From Pseudomonas brassicacearum (GTDB taxonomy: Bacteria > Pseudomonadota > Gammaproteobacteria > Pseudomonadales > Pseudomonadaceae): DNA of 64,000 bases. The notes under the pieces were generated by a model, which was given only the letters and a program-made list of their open reading frames with translations, searched no databases and was not told the DNA's origin. Where the stretch lies: assembly GCF_000585995.1 (NCBI RefSeq), contig NZ_CP007410.1, positions 6,565,001-6,629,000 of the forward strand. Direction: 5' to 3'. The position numbers and the translations under genes are program-made. This document shows, piece by piece, positions 1 through 8,280 of the stretch (the first letter of the stretch is position 1; every line of letters starts with the position of its first letter).

Positions 1-547
1 GATCCGGCTTGCGCCAGAAAGCCGCATTCAGCTTGGCCCAGACGTCGAATGGGAACAAATCGAACGCCGGAACCCCGACCCGGAACGCCTTGGGCGGACC
101 ACTGGGCGGCTGGGGTAAATGGTGTTTTTCAACGCGGTTTAACCCATCACTGTGGATAACTTTACTGGATGGGCCCACAGGTAAATCGAGCCAATCTGTG
201 GATAAGGCTGTGGGTAAGCCTGTTGAAAAACCTGTGGACACTTTTGTGGATATGTTTCTCAGCGGCAGCGCCGTCGAAGACAGTTTTGCCACATAAGTCC
301 CATCGCCCACGCGCCCTTCGATGAAGCCCTCGGCGTAGAGCTGGTCGTAGGCGCGTACCACGCTGTTGCGCGAGATCGACAAGGCCGCCGCCAAGTCACG
401 GCTGGCGGGCAGACGCGTGCCGCTGGCCAGGCGTCCATCCAACACCCGTGCGCGTAGCGCCTGGTAAAGCTGGCGACTGAGCCCCTGCCGGCGGTCCAGC
501 TCGATTCCGGCGGGGTTGAACGACAGTGGCGGCACGGCGTTGTTCAT
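1..547 (-). CDS. MocR-family (GntR wHTH plus aminotransferase-like) regulator, partial
   Basis: The frame opens at ATG 547 and runs off the left edge after 182 codons. The first 75 or so residues are a GntR winged helix-turn-helix (GTRLPASRDLAA, then SRNSVVRAYDQLYAEGFIEG). A Ser/Thr-rich linker follows at residues 98-125, then the start of the PLP-dependent aminotransferase-like domain (AFDLFPFDVWAKLNAAFWRK), which places it in the MocR/PdxR family. It is divergent from a PaiB/GNAT operon, and the 100-bp gap holds an inverted repeat, so it probably controls that operon. The linker is encoded by degenerate 12-bp repeats that resemble DnaA boxes. The effector cannot be told from this fragment. 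Confidence 0.85.
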   Translation of the reverse strand, partial: MNNAVPPLSFNPAGIELDRRQGLSRQLYQALRARVLDGRLASGTRLPASRDLAAALSISRNSVVRAYDQLYAEGFIEGRVGDGTYVAKLSSTALPLRNISTKVSTGFSTGLPTALSTDWLDLPVGPSSKVIHSDGLNRVEKHHLPQPPSGPPKAFRVGVPAFDLFPFDVWAKLNAAFWRKPD

Positions 548-574
548 GACAACCCTCGTAAATGGACCTATCGA

Positions 575-607
575 ATTGGTCATAAGTGGCTCTTACAACA
601 GACCAAT
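575..607. promoter_or_regulatory. Inverted repeat ATTGGTC-N19-GACCAAT in a divergent promoter region
   Basis: Two perfect 7-bp arms (575-581 and 601-607) lie between the MocR gene (start 547) and the PaiB gene (start 648). Spaced arms in a divergent gap are usual for MocR regulators. It is a candidate operator for the adjacent regulator; this is an inference. Confidence 0.45.
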
Positions 608-647
608 AGCCTGCCTAGGATGCTCCCATTCGCCAAGGAAAATCATC

Positions 648-1289
648 ATGTACAACCCGAAAGCCTTTGCCGTCGAAGACCTGCCCCAACTGCACGGCAT
701 GATGAATGATTGCCGTCTGGCCGTATTGATCACTCGCGGTGAACACGGTTTGCAGGCCAGTCACTTGCCGTTGTTGCTGGACACGCAACAGGGCCCCAAT
801 GGCAGCCTCTACGGGCACATGGCCCGGGCCAATCCACAATGGCGCGACCTGGAAGCCGGCGCCGAGGCCTTGGTGATCTTCGCCGGGGCCGATGCCTACG
901 TCAGCCCCAGTCTCTACCCCGGCAAGGCCGAACACGGCAAGGTCGTACCAACCTGGAACTACGTGGCCGTACATGCCTACGGCACGGCCGAGGTGTTCAG
1001 CGACCCTCATCGTCTGCGCAACCTGGTCGGCGCCCTCACCGACCGCCACGAAACCGGCCGCGCCCAGCCCTGGACAATCGACGATGCACCGGCCGAGTAC
1101 ATCGACAGCATACTCAAGGCCATCGTCGGCTTTGCTCTGCCGATCCAGCGCTTGGAGGGCAAGCGCAAACTCAGCCAGAACCGCAGCCCAGCCGACGCCG
1201 CCGGCGTGCGCAACGGCCTCGCCGCCAGTCTCGACCCACACGACCAGACGCTCGCGCGGCTGATGCCTGATCCATTGTCCAAGGAGTGA
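648..1289 (+). CDS. PaiB-family FMN-binding negative regulator-like protein
   Basis: The 213-residue product has the PaiB split-barrel flavin-binding fold signature: a start in YNPKAFAV, then PLYGHMARANPQW and VVPTWNYVAVHAYG. PaiB proteins are about 205-215 residues. ATG 648 is chosen because it gives the family N-terminus MYNPKAF and follows AAGGAAAATC; the open frame extends upstream but lacks family similarity there. It is first in a tight three-gene operon with two acetyltransferases (gaps of 2 and 10 bp), like the paiA-paiB pairing in Bacillus. Regulation is probably by the divergent MocR protein. Confidence 0.85.
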   Translation: MYNPKAFAVEDLPQLHGMMNDCRLAVLITRGEHGLQASHLPLLLDTQQGPNGSLYGHMARANPQWRDLEAGAEALVIFAGADAYVSPSLYPGKAEHGKVVPTWNYVAVHAYGTAEVFSDPHRLRNLVGALTDRHETGRAQPWTIDDAPAEYIDSILKAIVGFALPIQRLEGKRKLSQNRSPADAAGVRNGLAASLDPHDQTLARLMPDPLSKE

Positions 1290-1291
1290 AT

Positions 1292-1738
1292 ATGAGCCAG
1301 ACCGAAATCCGCCTCGTCAGCGCTGACGATCACGCCGCATGGCTGCCGTTGTGGCAGGCGTACCTGCGTTTCTACAACACCGAATTGCCAGACGCGGTCA
1401 GCCAAAGTACCTGGCAACGCTTGCTCGATGACCGCGAGCCAACCCACGGTGCCCTCGCTTGGAACGGCGACACGGCAGTGGGCCTGGTGCATTTCATCTA
1501 CCATCGCTCGAACTGGAGCATTGAAAACTCCTGCTACCTGCAAGACCTGCTGGTGACGGAGCAGAGCCGCGGCACCGGTGTCGGTCGCCAGCTCATCGAG
1601 TTCGTCTACCGCACGGCCAAGGCCGATGGTTGTTGCAAGGTGCACTGGTTGACCCACGAAACCAACGCGACCGCGATCCAGCTTTACGAGCGCATCGCTG
1701 AACGTCCAGGTTTCATCCAATTTCGCAAAGCCCTGTAA
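1292..1738 (+). CDS. GNAT-family N-acetyltransferase
   Basis: The 148-residue single-domain GNAT has the acetyl-CoA loop in LLVTEQSRGTGVGRQLIEFV (motif A, Q/RxxGxG/A type) near residues 85-104, followed by the motif B region WLTHETNATAIQLYERI. Acceptor substrate is unknown. ATG 1292 starts 2 bp after the PaiB stop codon, with that gene's AAGGAG as ribosome-binding site, so translation is likely coupled. The C-terminus (FIQFRKAL) is typical of small-molecule or amine acetyltransferases. Confidence 0.85.
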   Translation: MSQTEIRLVSADDHAAWLPLWQAYLRFYNTELPDAVSQSTWQRLLDDREPTHGALAWNGDTAVGLVHFIYHRSNWSIENSCYLQDLLVTEQSRGTGVGRQLIEFVYRTAKADGCCKVHWLTHETNATAIQLYERIAERPGFIQFRKAL

Positions 1739-1748
1739 GGAGCGCAGC

Positions 1749-2435
1749 ATGTCGACTTCACTCGCCGATTGGAAAGGTGTCCCGGCGCCCTCTACGCAAC
1801 TGATCGAAGGGCGCTTCATCCGCCTGGAAAAACTTGACCCGGCACGCCATGCCGACGGTCTGTGGCAAGCCCTCGAAGGTCCCGGGGCCGACCCGAAGCT
1901 CTGGGATTACTTGCCTTACGGCCCGTTCAAGGATCGCGGCGCTTTCGATGCCTGGCTGGCGAATCATGCCGCCAATACCGACCCCTACTTCTTCAGCGTG
2001 ATCGACCGCGCCAGTGGCGACGTTCAAGGCATTCTCAGCCTGATGTCCATCGTCCCGGCCCAGGGTCGCATCGAGATCGGCCACGTGACCTTCGGCGCGC
2101 CGATGCAGCGTTCGCCGAAAAGCACCGAGGCGGTGTACTTGTTGGCCAAGGAGTCTTTCGCCCTGGGTTATCGCCGCCTGGAATGGAAGTGCAACAACGG
2201 CAACGCCCGCTCCAAGTACGCCGCCGAACGGCTGGGGTTCACGTTTGAAGGCGTGTTCCGCCAGCACATGGTGGTCAAGGGGCAAAACCGCGACACCGCG
2301 TGGTACTCGATGCTCGACTCGGAATGGCCGGCGATTGGGGCGGGATTCGAGCGGTGGTTGAGTGAGGAGAACCAGCGCGAGGGTGGGCAGGTGCGGGGGT
2401 TGGTGGAGTGTCGGTCACAGGGTGTGGGTGACTGA
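1749..2435 (+). CDS. GNAT-family acetyltransferase, RimJ/RimL type
   Basis: The 228-residue protein resembles the RimJ/RimL group that acetylates protein N-termini or small molecules. It has the opening LIEGRFIRLEKLDPARHADGL, a central IEIGHVTFGAPMQRSPKSTE segment, and the end KYAAERLGFTFEGVFRQHMV with RDTAWYSMLDSEW. The ATG follows the upstream gene by 10 bp after TAAGGAGCGCAGC, a good ribosome-binding site. It ends the paiB-like operon. The C-terminal tail beyond about residue 205 is glycine/arginine-rich and probably not part of the fold. Confidence 0.83.
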   Translation: MSTSLADWKGVPAPSTQLIEGRFIRLEKLDPARHADGLWQALEGPGADPKLWDYLPYGPFKDRGAFDAWLANHAANTDPYFFSVIDRASGDVQGILSLMSIVPAQGRIEIGHVTFGAPMQRSPKSTEAVYLLAKESFALGYRRLEWKCNNGNARSKYAAERLGFTFEGVFRQHMVVKGQNRDTAWYSMLDSEWPAIGAGFERWLSEENQREGGQVRGLVECRSQGVGD

Positions 2436-2445
2436 GGGTCCGCTA

Positions 2446-2605
2446 TCGCGAGCAAGCTCGCTCCCACAAGGGATCTGCGGTGAACACTGGATCTGTGGAC
2501 ACTGAAGACCCCCTGTGGGAGCGAGCTTGCTCGCGAAGGCGGCGTTACAGTCGACATTAATGCCAACTGACCCACCGCATTCGCGAGCAAGCCCGCTCCC
2601 ACAGG
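2446..2605. repeat. Three REP palindromes
   Basis: Three copies of the Pseudomonas REP core (TCGCGAGCAAGCTCGCTCC or its complement) begin near 2446, 2513 and 2581, in alternating orientation. They fill the gap between two convergent genes and may act as transcription barriers. Confidence 0.9.
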
Positions 2606-2616
2606 GCTTGGCGGTG

Positions 2617-5600
2617 TCACTCAGGTTTAGGCTTCACCTCACCAATATTCTTGAGTGAATCCGGGGTTACGCCCCGCCTTGCGTACTGCCAGGCCCAGTC
2701 CGGAATGGCCAGGTGGCTTTCCACGTACACGGCAAAATCCAAACGGCTATGGCCCAGGCGATTGGTTGGGAAATCGAAGTTATACAGATACTGCTGGGCC
2801 CGCCGTTGGCCGATGGACAGCAGGCGCTGGATAATCTGGTTCGCGCGGAACTCGTCCGGTGCAAGGCTGCTTCTCAAGGCGAGGGCAAGATGCAACTCGG
2901 AATTCAGCGCCCTGGGTTCGGCCAGTGTCTTTCGGATGGTGGCGTCGCTGAAGTGCGGCCCGATCAGGTCGGCCCAGATCTGGCTGGCGTACTCCTGCTG
3001 GAGCTTTTGCAGAGAGCCCCAGAGATTCGGGGTGTCGAATAACAGGGCAACCCTGGCGTTGGACGGAGGCTGTCCCGCAAAGCTGAACAGTTTTGCGACA
3101 GCGGGTATATCGTTGTCCATGATGTTCCCCCAGGCGCCACCCAGGAACACCAGGAAATCCGCCAACGCTTCTTGATGAACGACGATATTCTCCAGGTTCC
3201 GATCATCAAACAGCTGCATCCAATCGACATCAATGTTTCTTGTGCGCTGCAATTCGGTGGACCGGGTACTGGCATACTCCGCCAGAAGCTGGAATCGCCT
3301 GTCGGACAAGCCCGGGTTACGTATCCACCTGGCCACCTCACTGACGCGCAGCAGGCCGCCCAGGTTATGGGCGATGATCGGCGACCTGAGGAGCAGGTCC
3401 GCCCGCCTCAGCAAGTTCGGAAAACGCCGGAGGGCGGTCTTGAGCAGGTCCACGGTCTTGTCCGCCGTGTCGAAGTAGATGAAATGCTCGAACAACTCCG
3501 CAGTGTCGTCCACATACCTGCCGGCATCACTGACCAATAGATCCTTGGCATCATCCAGGTCGTCGCTGTTGACCAGATAGGCGCCATCGAGCAGTGCTTC
3601 AATCTGATCCTCGTCAAGACGGCCGTGCAGCGCATCGTCATATAGGACATAAGCCGAACTGTTACGCGGGTGATGATCGATCAACTGCCGTGCGGTGACG
3701 CCGTACTCCAGCATGATATGGGCCACGTCGTTGGACATCAGGAGGTACTGGTTATCGAGCAGTCGCTGGACGAGCTGAGGCTCAACAGGTTCTATCAGGA
3801 GATCCTCGAACAGTTGCCGCATGGCTTGTCGCTCCTGCCCGGAATAGGGTGCGTTGACGCTGGGCGCCAATTTCGCCGGCGGCCGCTGCGACAATAGGCG
3901 TCCGACTTGCTGGAGGATTTCCGGTGGCAGCCTGGAGGCCGGATTGGCAGTGATCGCCGTACCCACCGAACTGTTTGCATGCAACTCCAGGTAGCGCAAG
4001 GTCGGCTGGAACAGGCGATACGGGTTGGGCGCGCCATAGACGATCCGGGTGAGATCGAGCATCGCCGCCGAGCCCAACAGGTTGTCCAGCGAAGACGCAT
4101 TCTCTAAGAGCGCCTGTTGTATCCCGGTTGGAGGCGGCGCGACGTATTGCTCGATGTGTGGATGCTGTTCGATGTAGTCGGCCACTTCGTTGCGCCAGCC
4201 TTGCATCGAGAAGGTTTCCTGGGCCTGTCCTTCATTCAGCCCGCGGGTGACGGCATTGAAGAAACAATCGCCGTCGGCAGGAATCTTCACGACTTCGCCA
4301 TTGAGTTGCAGGCTGTAATGGTCCTGGGTCATGCGCGTCAGGACGATATCCGTATCGGCTCCATCCGGGTGGTTTTCCATTGGGTAAATGGTTTCTTCCT
4401 GTCCGGGCGTGAAACGCACCGACCAGACCTGTTCAGGGACCTGTCGGTTGATGATCAGCAGACTGCGGTTTTGCGGCCAATTGGCCAGGCGCGTCATGAT
4501 CGACGGAATCAGGTCCATCAGTTGATTGTTCCAGGTGCCTGGCGTGCGAATCTGCGCGGACAGAACGGAAGACGAAAAGGCCGCCTTCTTGGGTTGCGAA
4601 GGGCCTGGCTGGGGGTTCGAATCCCCCCGCCGTTTTCCACCTCCGCGGCCAAACCCCACGGCACGCCACTCCCCATCCCTCATCCGCGCCACGGTGCTGC
4701 GCATTACCCCGCTGGAGCGGATGTCCAGCCCTGTGTCCGGGTTGACCAAGGTGGCTTCGGTGGCATCCAGCCTCGTATGGTCATGCACCCGGAACACCGT
4801 GCCATCGGGCTGGCGCACATACACGGGGCGGGCAACTACGCGACCCGTCGCCTGGTCGCTGAGCGTCGCACGATAAAAGCCTCGGGCGTCTCCCGCCAGG
4901 CCCTGCATCACCGAGGTGTCCGCCACGGCGTGAGGGCCATAGATCGCGCGATCCAACGGCAAGCCAGTCAGCGCCTCCTCCGGACTCTGGCGCGCCGTCA
5001 CCGCGCGGAAAAACGACTGGCTTCGCGTGGGCACCGCCACGCCCGCGGACAGGCGCCATCCACCGTGGTTCGCCACGGCGTGCACCAGCGCCAAGGTCTT
5101 GAGGTTCAGCGGAATGGCCCCGGTCCTGAATATCAACAACCCGGTCTTGATGGCGCTCTTGAGCATCTGGATACCGGGCGCCAGGAACAGGCCGGCCAGC
5201 TCCAGGACAATCTCGATCACCATCTGCCCGAACCGGCCATAGGTTTGATGGCGAACATCCCGGTTGCTGTTGGAACGGTGATCGGCATGGGCGCTGTGAA
5301 AGTGCACGTGCGCCCGATGCAGCGTCTCAAACAGGTTGCCGGTGATCAACGCGCCACGAATCAACGGACGACCACCCTGCTGCCCCAGTGTCCGCTTGAT
5401 TTCTGCCGGGTTGCTGGTGGAAATACGCGCCCGGAAATAGGCCTGCCAGTCCTCACGGGGCAACAACTGCGCAATGCCATCGCTCAGATCGGCAAACTCA
5501 TGGAAGTCCTCCCCTTCGGGCGCGTCCGGGAAATAAACACCGACGGTGCCCTTGATATCCGGCCCCGCCTGATCGGAAAAGATCAGCGCGCCATCGATGC

Positions 5601-7983
5601 TGATCGCATTGCTCTGCCTGGCCTGCTGCCCGCCCGCCGCCATGCTGCCACCCAGCAAAAGACCGTAGACGTGCACCGTGCGCCCCATGACCGGTGCGCG
5701 ACGCTCGGCTGATGGCGAGCGCAGGACGGCGTCGAGCCAGAGGGCGAGCTTCTTTGTCGGTTTCGGCGGACTGAAAGCCTTATCCATCAGGCTGGCCTTG
5801 AACACGTCGTCGCCCTTGAGCGAGGCCTCGAAGGCTTTGAATTTCAGATTGGCGAGGTACGCGGTCTGCCAAGTCTTTTTATAGGCCGGTTTATTCATCG
5901 CCTCCTTGAGCATGGCTTGATAACTGCCACCGGCATCGATACTCGTGACCATCCGCGCGAGTTCGCGCCCGGTCAACGTGATGAAATAGCCGTTGGCCGG
6001 ATTCCGGATGCGTTGACCCTCCTCATCGACCAGATAAACGCTCAATACTTCGCGCAGGGCATTCGGGTATTGAGCCGGGCGCAGGTTGTCGAGTAACAGT
6101 TGGGTCAGGCTGGCGCTGCGCGACTGCCTTGGGTTGGCACGTTTGCCATAGTAGAACGTGACCAGGCTCTGGTCCGGATCGGGATCGATGCCGGGGTGCA
6201 CGTTTTTTTGCAGGTACGCTTTGACCTTCTGGCGGGTGAACTGCAACAAGGTCTGGATATCGCTACTGCCCAATTGATAGGCCGCCTCCAAGACCTTCGT
6301 TTCCAGGCTGCGATAGTTCGACTTCTCCGAACGCGTGGCGGTTTTATAGAAGTCGCCGCGACTGTTTTCAACCAGGATTTCCTGACGGACCGCCAGTGGC
6401 CCGGCCAGCGACAGCACGGGCAAGTCCAGCGCATCTTCAACGTTCTGGGCAAAAGCCGTCAAAGCGACCGTCTCGTTTTGCGCAGCATTCAAAAACCTTT
6501 CCAGGGCGGCGCTTTGGATCTGCAACAGGTCATCTGCCGCCACTTCAAACACAGGCCCGGACAATTCAGAGGAGATATCCCGGATAGCACGGTTCTGCCC
6601 TTCGTAGATCGGACTCACTTTATTGATCAGGTCTTGGACAGAATTGAATCGCTGTATTCCGCCTTCCAGGGAGTACAGGAACAGATAGGGTTGATCGGTC
6701 CGCTTGATCACCATCGCCGCCGGCCATTTCCGGGGCGCTGCGGTGCCCCTATCGAGCATGACGGCGTACACATGGGGAATGGGGGCCCGCAGCAAGCGGT
6801 TTCTGTCGGCCATGGAAGGATGGGTGGTGATGAGGTCCAACAGGCGATCTTCCTCAGCCTGCCGGGCTCGCTCAGTTTGGCTCAGTTGGGGGGTTGGATC
6901 GCGATCGATTTTGTACAGGTCGAAGAGATGCAAAAAACGTCGGGACAGCAGAAAAGCGAGCGTCGCCCGCACGGTGGACGGGGTGGGCGTGTCGAGGACG
7001 TCCGGGGCGTTTTTCTGATTGCGAAAGTGGATGAGGTCATCGCGGAACTGGCGCTTCAATTCTTCATTAACGGTGGGCTGGGCGACATAGAACACGGCCT
7101 CCATGATCGCTGCCGTTTTCGTGTCCAGCGGGCTGGCAAAGACGCTGTCGGCCTCCTCCACCGAGTCTGGGCGACTGAAGAAACCCACGCTGCCGACCGA
7201 GTAAGTGGGCGGTGTATCTGTCACCAGGCAGTCCAACATCACGTCGGAAAAACGCTGCGACGAGGTCAATGAACGGCCGCCCGCCGCGTCAACGGTAAAG
7301 TGATTCACATGCCAGTGATCCGGGTCGATGTCTTGAAGCGGCGATCCACGGAATTTTTTCTGCGCAATCTTCGTCTTGATCCGATTGGCCAGCAGGTTCT
7401 TGAGCACCGCGTCGAACGTCGGAAGAGCGGCAAACAAGCGCGCCAGCTTCACCTGATTGGTGTCCAGCAACGCCAATTGCCTGACCTGTTCTTTTTCACG
7501 GGTACCGAGCAGATTGCCTTGGGCATCCACCTCAGTCATGACGGGCTGGCCGATGCCCTGATAACCGGGCGCAATGCCGGCGCGCAATTGCTGCAAAACG
7601 TCTGGCGCAAGGGCCTTGCCGTTGACCCGCAGTGCCGAGAAGTCCAGGGACATGTGACTGATGTGGGGGTAAATCCAACCTTCGCGCGGCGAATGGCCAG
7701 AGGAAGACCCGCGGCTTTGATGGGCGATCAGAAAGCCTTGGGTCACGGCGTCCCGCAAAGGCACCGAGGTGCTCTGGGCGGCGGCGGCCGAGTCGATGGT
7801 CTCGACTTCTTGATACGTGACGTTGATCTGCGCATCGCCGGTCAGGCCCCATTGACCTAGCCATTGATCGGCGAATACATGCGGTTGAAAGCGAGCGCCG
7901 TTGGCTAGCAGGCTGATGGGCTTCAGGCGCGCGGCAGGAAGAGGCGACGACGCGCCAGGTTCATGTTCAGAAAAGGCAGACAT
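2617..7983 (-). CDS. Large toxin-like protein with N-terminal dermonecrotic-toxin (DUF6543-like) region and OTU-type cysteine protease motif
   Basis: The 1788-residue protein has no signal peptide. Residues 1-900 resemble the large Pseudomonas proteins annotated as dermonecrotic toxin domain proteins (for example VYAVMLDRGTAAPRKWPAAMVIK and the FLYSLEGGIQRFNSVQDL region). A low-complexity linker (GRGGGKRRGDSNPQPGPS, about residue 1120) separates this from a C-terminal part with PADGDCFFNAV. That matches the OTU deubiquitinase motif DGxC with Cys1240 as predicted nucleophile and Asp1237 beside it. A partner His cannot be assigned with confidence. The C-terminal 450 residues are helical and unrecognised. 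It stands alone, with no secretion or immunity gene beside it. A 12-bp palindrome ATACATATGTAT (8044-8055) lies upstream. The family and OTU calls come from motif memory. Confidence 0.72.
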   Translation of the reverse strand: MSAFSEHEPGASSPLPAARLKPISLLANGARFQPHVFADQWLGQWGLTGDAQINVTYQEVETIDSAAAAQSTSVPLRDAVTQGFLIAHQSRGSSSGHSPREGWIYPHISHMSLDFSALRVNGKALAPDVLQQLRAGIAPGYQGIGQPVMTEVDAQGNLLGTREKEQVRQLALLDTNQVKLARLFAALPTFDAVLKNLLANRIKTKIAQKKFRGSPLQDIDPDHWHVNHFTVDAAGGRSLTSSQRFSDVMLDCLVTDTPPTYSVGSVGFFSRPDSVEEADSVFASPLDTKTAAIMEAVFYVAQPTVNEELKRQFRDDLIHFRNQKNAPDVLDTPTPSTVRATLAFLLSRRFLHLFDLYKIDRDPTPQLSQTERARQAEEDRLLDLITTHPSMADRNRLLRAPIPHVYAVMLDRGTAAPRKWPAAMVIKRTDQPYLFLYSLEGGIQRFNSVQDLINKVSPIYEGQNRAIRDISSELSGPVFEVAADDLLQIQSAALERFLNAAQNETVALTAFAQNVEDALDLPVLSLAGPLAVRQEILVENSRGDFYKTATRSEKSNYRSLETKVLEAAYQLGSSDIQTLLQFTRQKVKAYLQKNVHPGIDPDPDQSLVTFYYGKRANPRQSRSASLTQLLLDNLRPAQYPNALREVLSVYLVDEEGQRIRNPANGYFITLTGRELARMVTSIDAGGSYQAMLKEAMNKPAYKKTWQTAYLANLKFKAFEASLKGDDVFKASLMDKAFSPPKPTKKLALWLDAVLRSPSAERRAPVMGRTVHVYGLLLGGSMAAGGQQARQSNAISIDGALIFSDQAGPDIKGTVGVYFPDAPEGEDFHEFADLSDGIAQLLPREDWQAYFRARISTSNPAEIKRTLGQQGGRPLIRGALITGNLFETLHRAHVHFHSAHADHRSNSNRDVRHQTYGRFGQMVIEIVLELAGLFLAPGIQMLKSAIKTGLLIFRTGAIPLNLKTLALVHAVANHGGWRLSAGVAVPTRSQSFFRAVTARQSPEEALTGLPLDRAIYGPHAVADTSVMQGLAGDARGFYRATLSDQATGRVVARPVYVRQPDGTVFRVHDHTRLDATEATLVNPDTGLDIRSSGVMRSTVARMRDGEWRAVGFGRGGGKRRGDSNPQPGPSQPKKAAFSSSVLSAQIRTPGTWNNQLMDLIPSIMTRLANWPQNRSLLIINRQVPEQVWSVRFTPGQEETIYPMENHPDGADTDIVLTRMTQDHYSLQLNGEVVKIPADGDCFFNAVTRGLNEGQAQETFSMQGWRNEVADYIEQHPHIEQYVAPPPTGIQQALLENASSLDNLLGSAAMLDLTRIVYGAPNPYRLFQPTLRYLELHANSSVGTAITANPASRLPPEILQQVGRLLSQRPPAKLAPSVNAPYSGQERQAMRQLFEDLLIEPVEPQLVQRLLDNQYLLMSNDVAHIMLEYGVTARQLIDHHPRNSSAYVLYDDALHGRLDEDQIEALLDGAYLVNSDDLDDAKDLLVSDAGRYVDDTAELFEHFIYFDTADKTVDLLKTALRRFPNLLRRADLLLRSPIIAHNLGGLLRVSEVARWIRNPGLSDRRFQLLAEYASTRSTELQRTRNIDVDWMQLFDDRNLENIVVHQEALADFLVFLGGAWGNIMDNDIPAVAKLFSFAGQPPSNARVALLFDTPNLWGSLQKLQQEYASQIWADLIGPHFSDATIRKTLAEPRALNSELHLALALRSSLAPDEFRANQIIQRLLSIGQRRAQQYLYNFDFPTNRLGHSRLDFAVYVESHLAIPDWAWQYARRGVTPDSLKNIGEVKPKPE

Positions 7984-8155
7984 TGAGGTGTCCCGGTTGT
8001 GATGAGGGCTGGGACCCTATCGCGCCGTTCGACCGGTAATGACATACATATGTATAGGAGTGGCTGGCGGGTTCGGAGAAAAGCGTAAGGCGGGATGTCC
8101 TTCAAACCCTGCACTCAGCCAGCACCTTCGGGGTGCTGTTTGCAGAGCTTCATTC

Positions 8156-8247
8156 GTGGCGAGGGAGCTTGCTCCCGCTCGGTTGCGCAGCGACCGCAAA
8201 ATCTTGGGGCTGCTACGCAGCCCAGCGGGAGCAAGCTCCCTCGCCAC
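8156..8247. repeat. REP doublet (GTGGCGAGGGAGC class)
   Basis: Two inverted copies of GTGGCGAGGGAGCTTGCTCC, each followed by a GC-rich hairpin (GGTTGCGCAGCGACC, GGGCTGCTACGCAGCCC), lie between the toxin-like gene and the methyltransferase gene. Just before it, at 8120-8138, is a small CAGCACC-TTCG-GGTGCTG hairpin without a T run. Confidence 0.88.
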
Positions 8248-8280
8248 AGGGATCCCACGACCCGAAAAGATTCCAGCCGA

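Noticed and set aside
4560..4645. A tRNA gene on the plus strand, from the perfect T-arm GGGGGTTCGAATCCCCC
   Set aside because: No D-arm with the conserved GG, no convincing anticodon stem, and only a partial acceptor match; the region is also coding on the minus strand.
4117..5712. A 531-codon open frame on the plus strand
   Set aside because: It lies wholly opposite the toxin-like gene, has Arg/His-rich shadow composition and no family resemblance.
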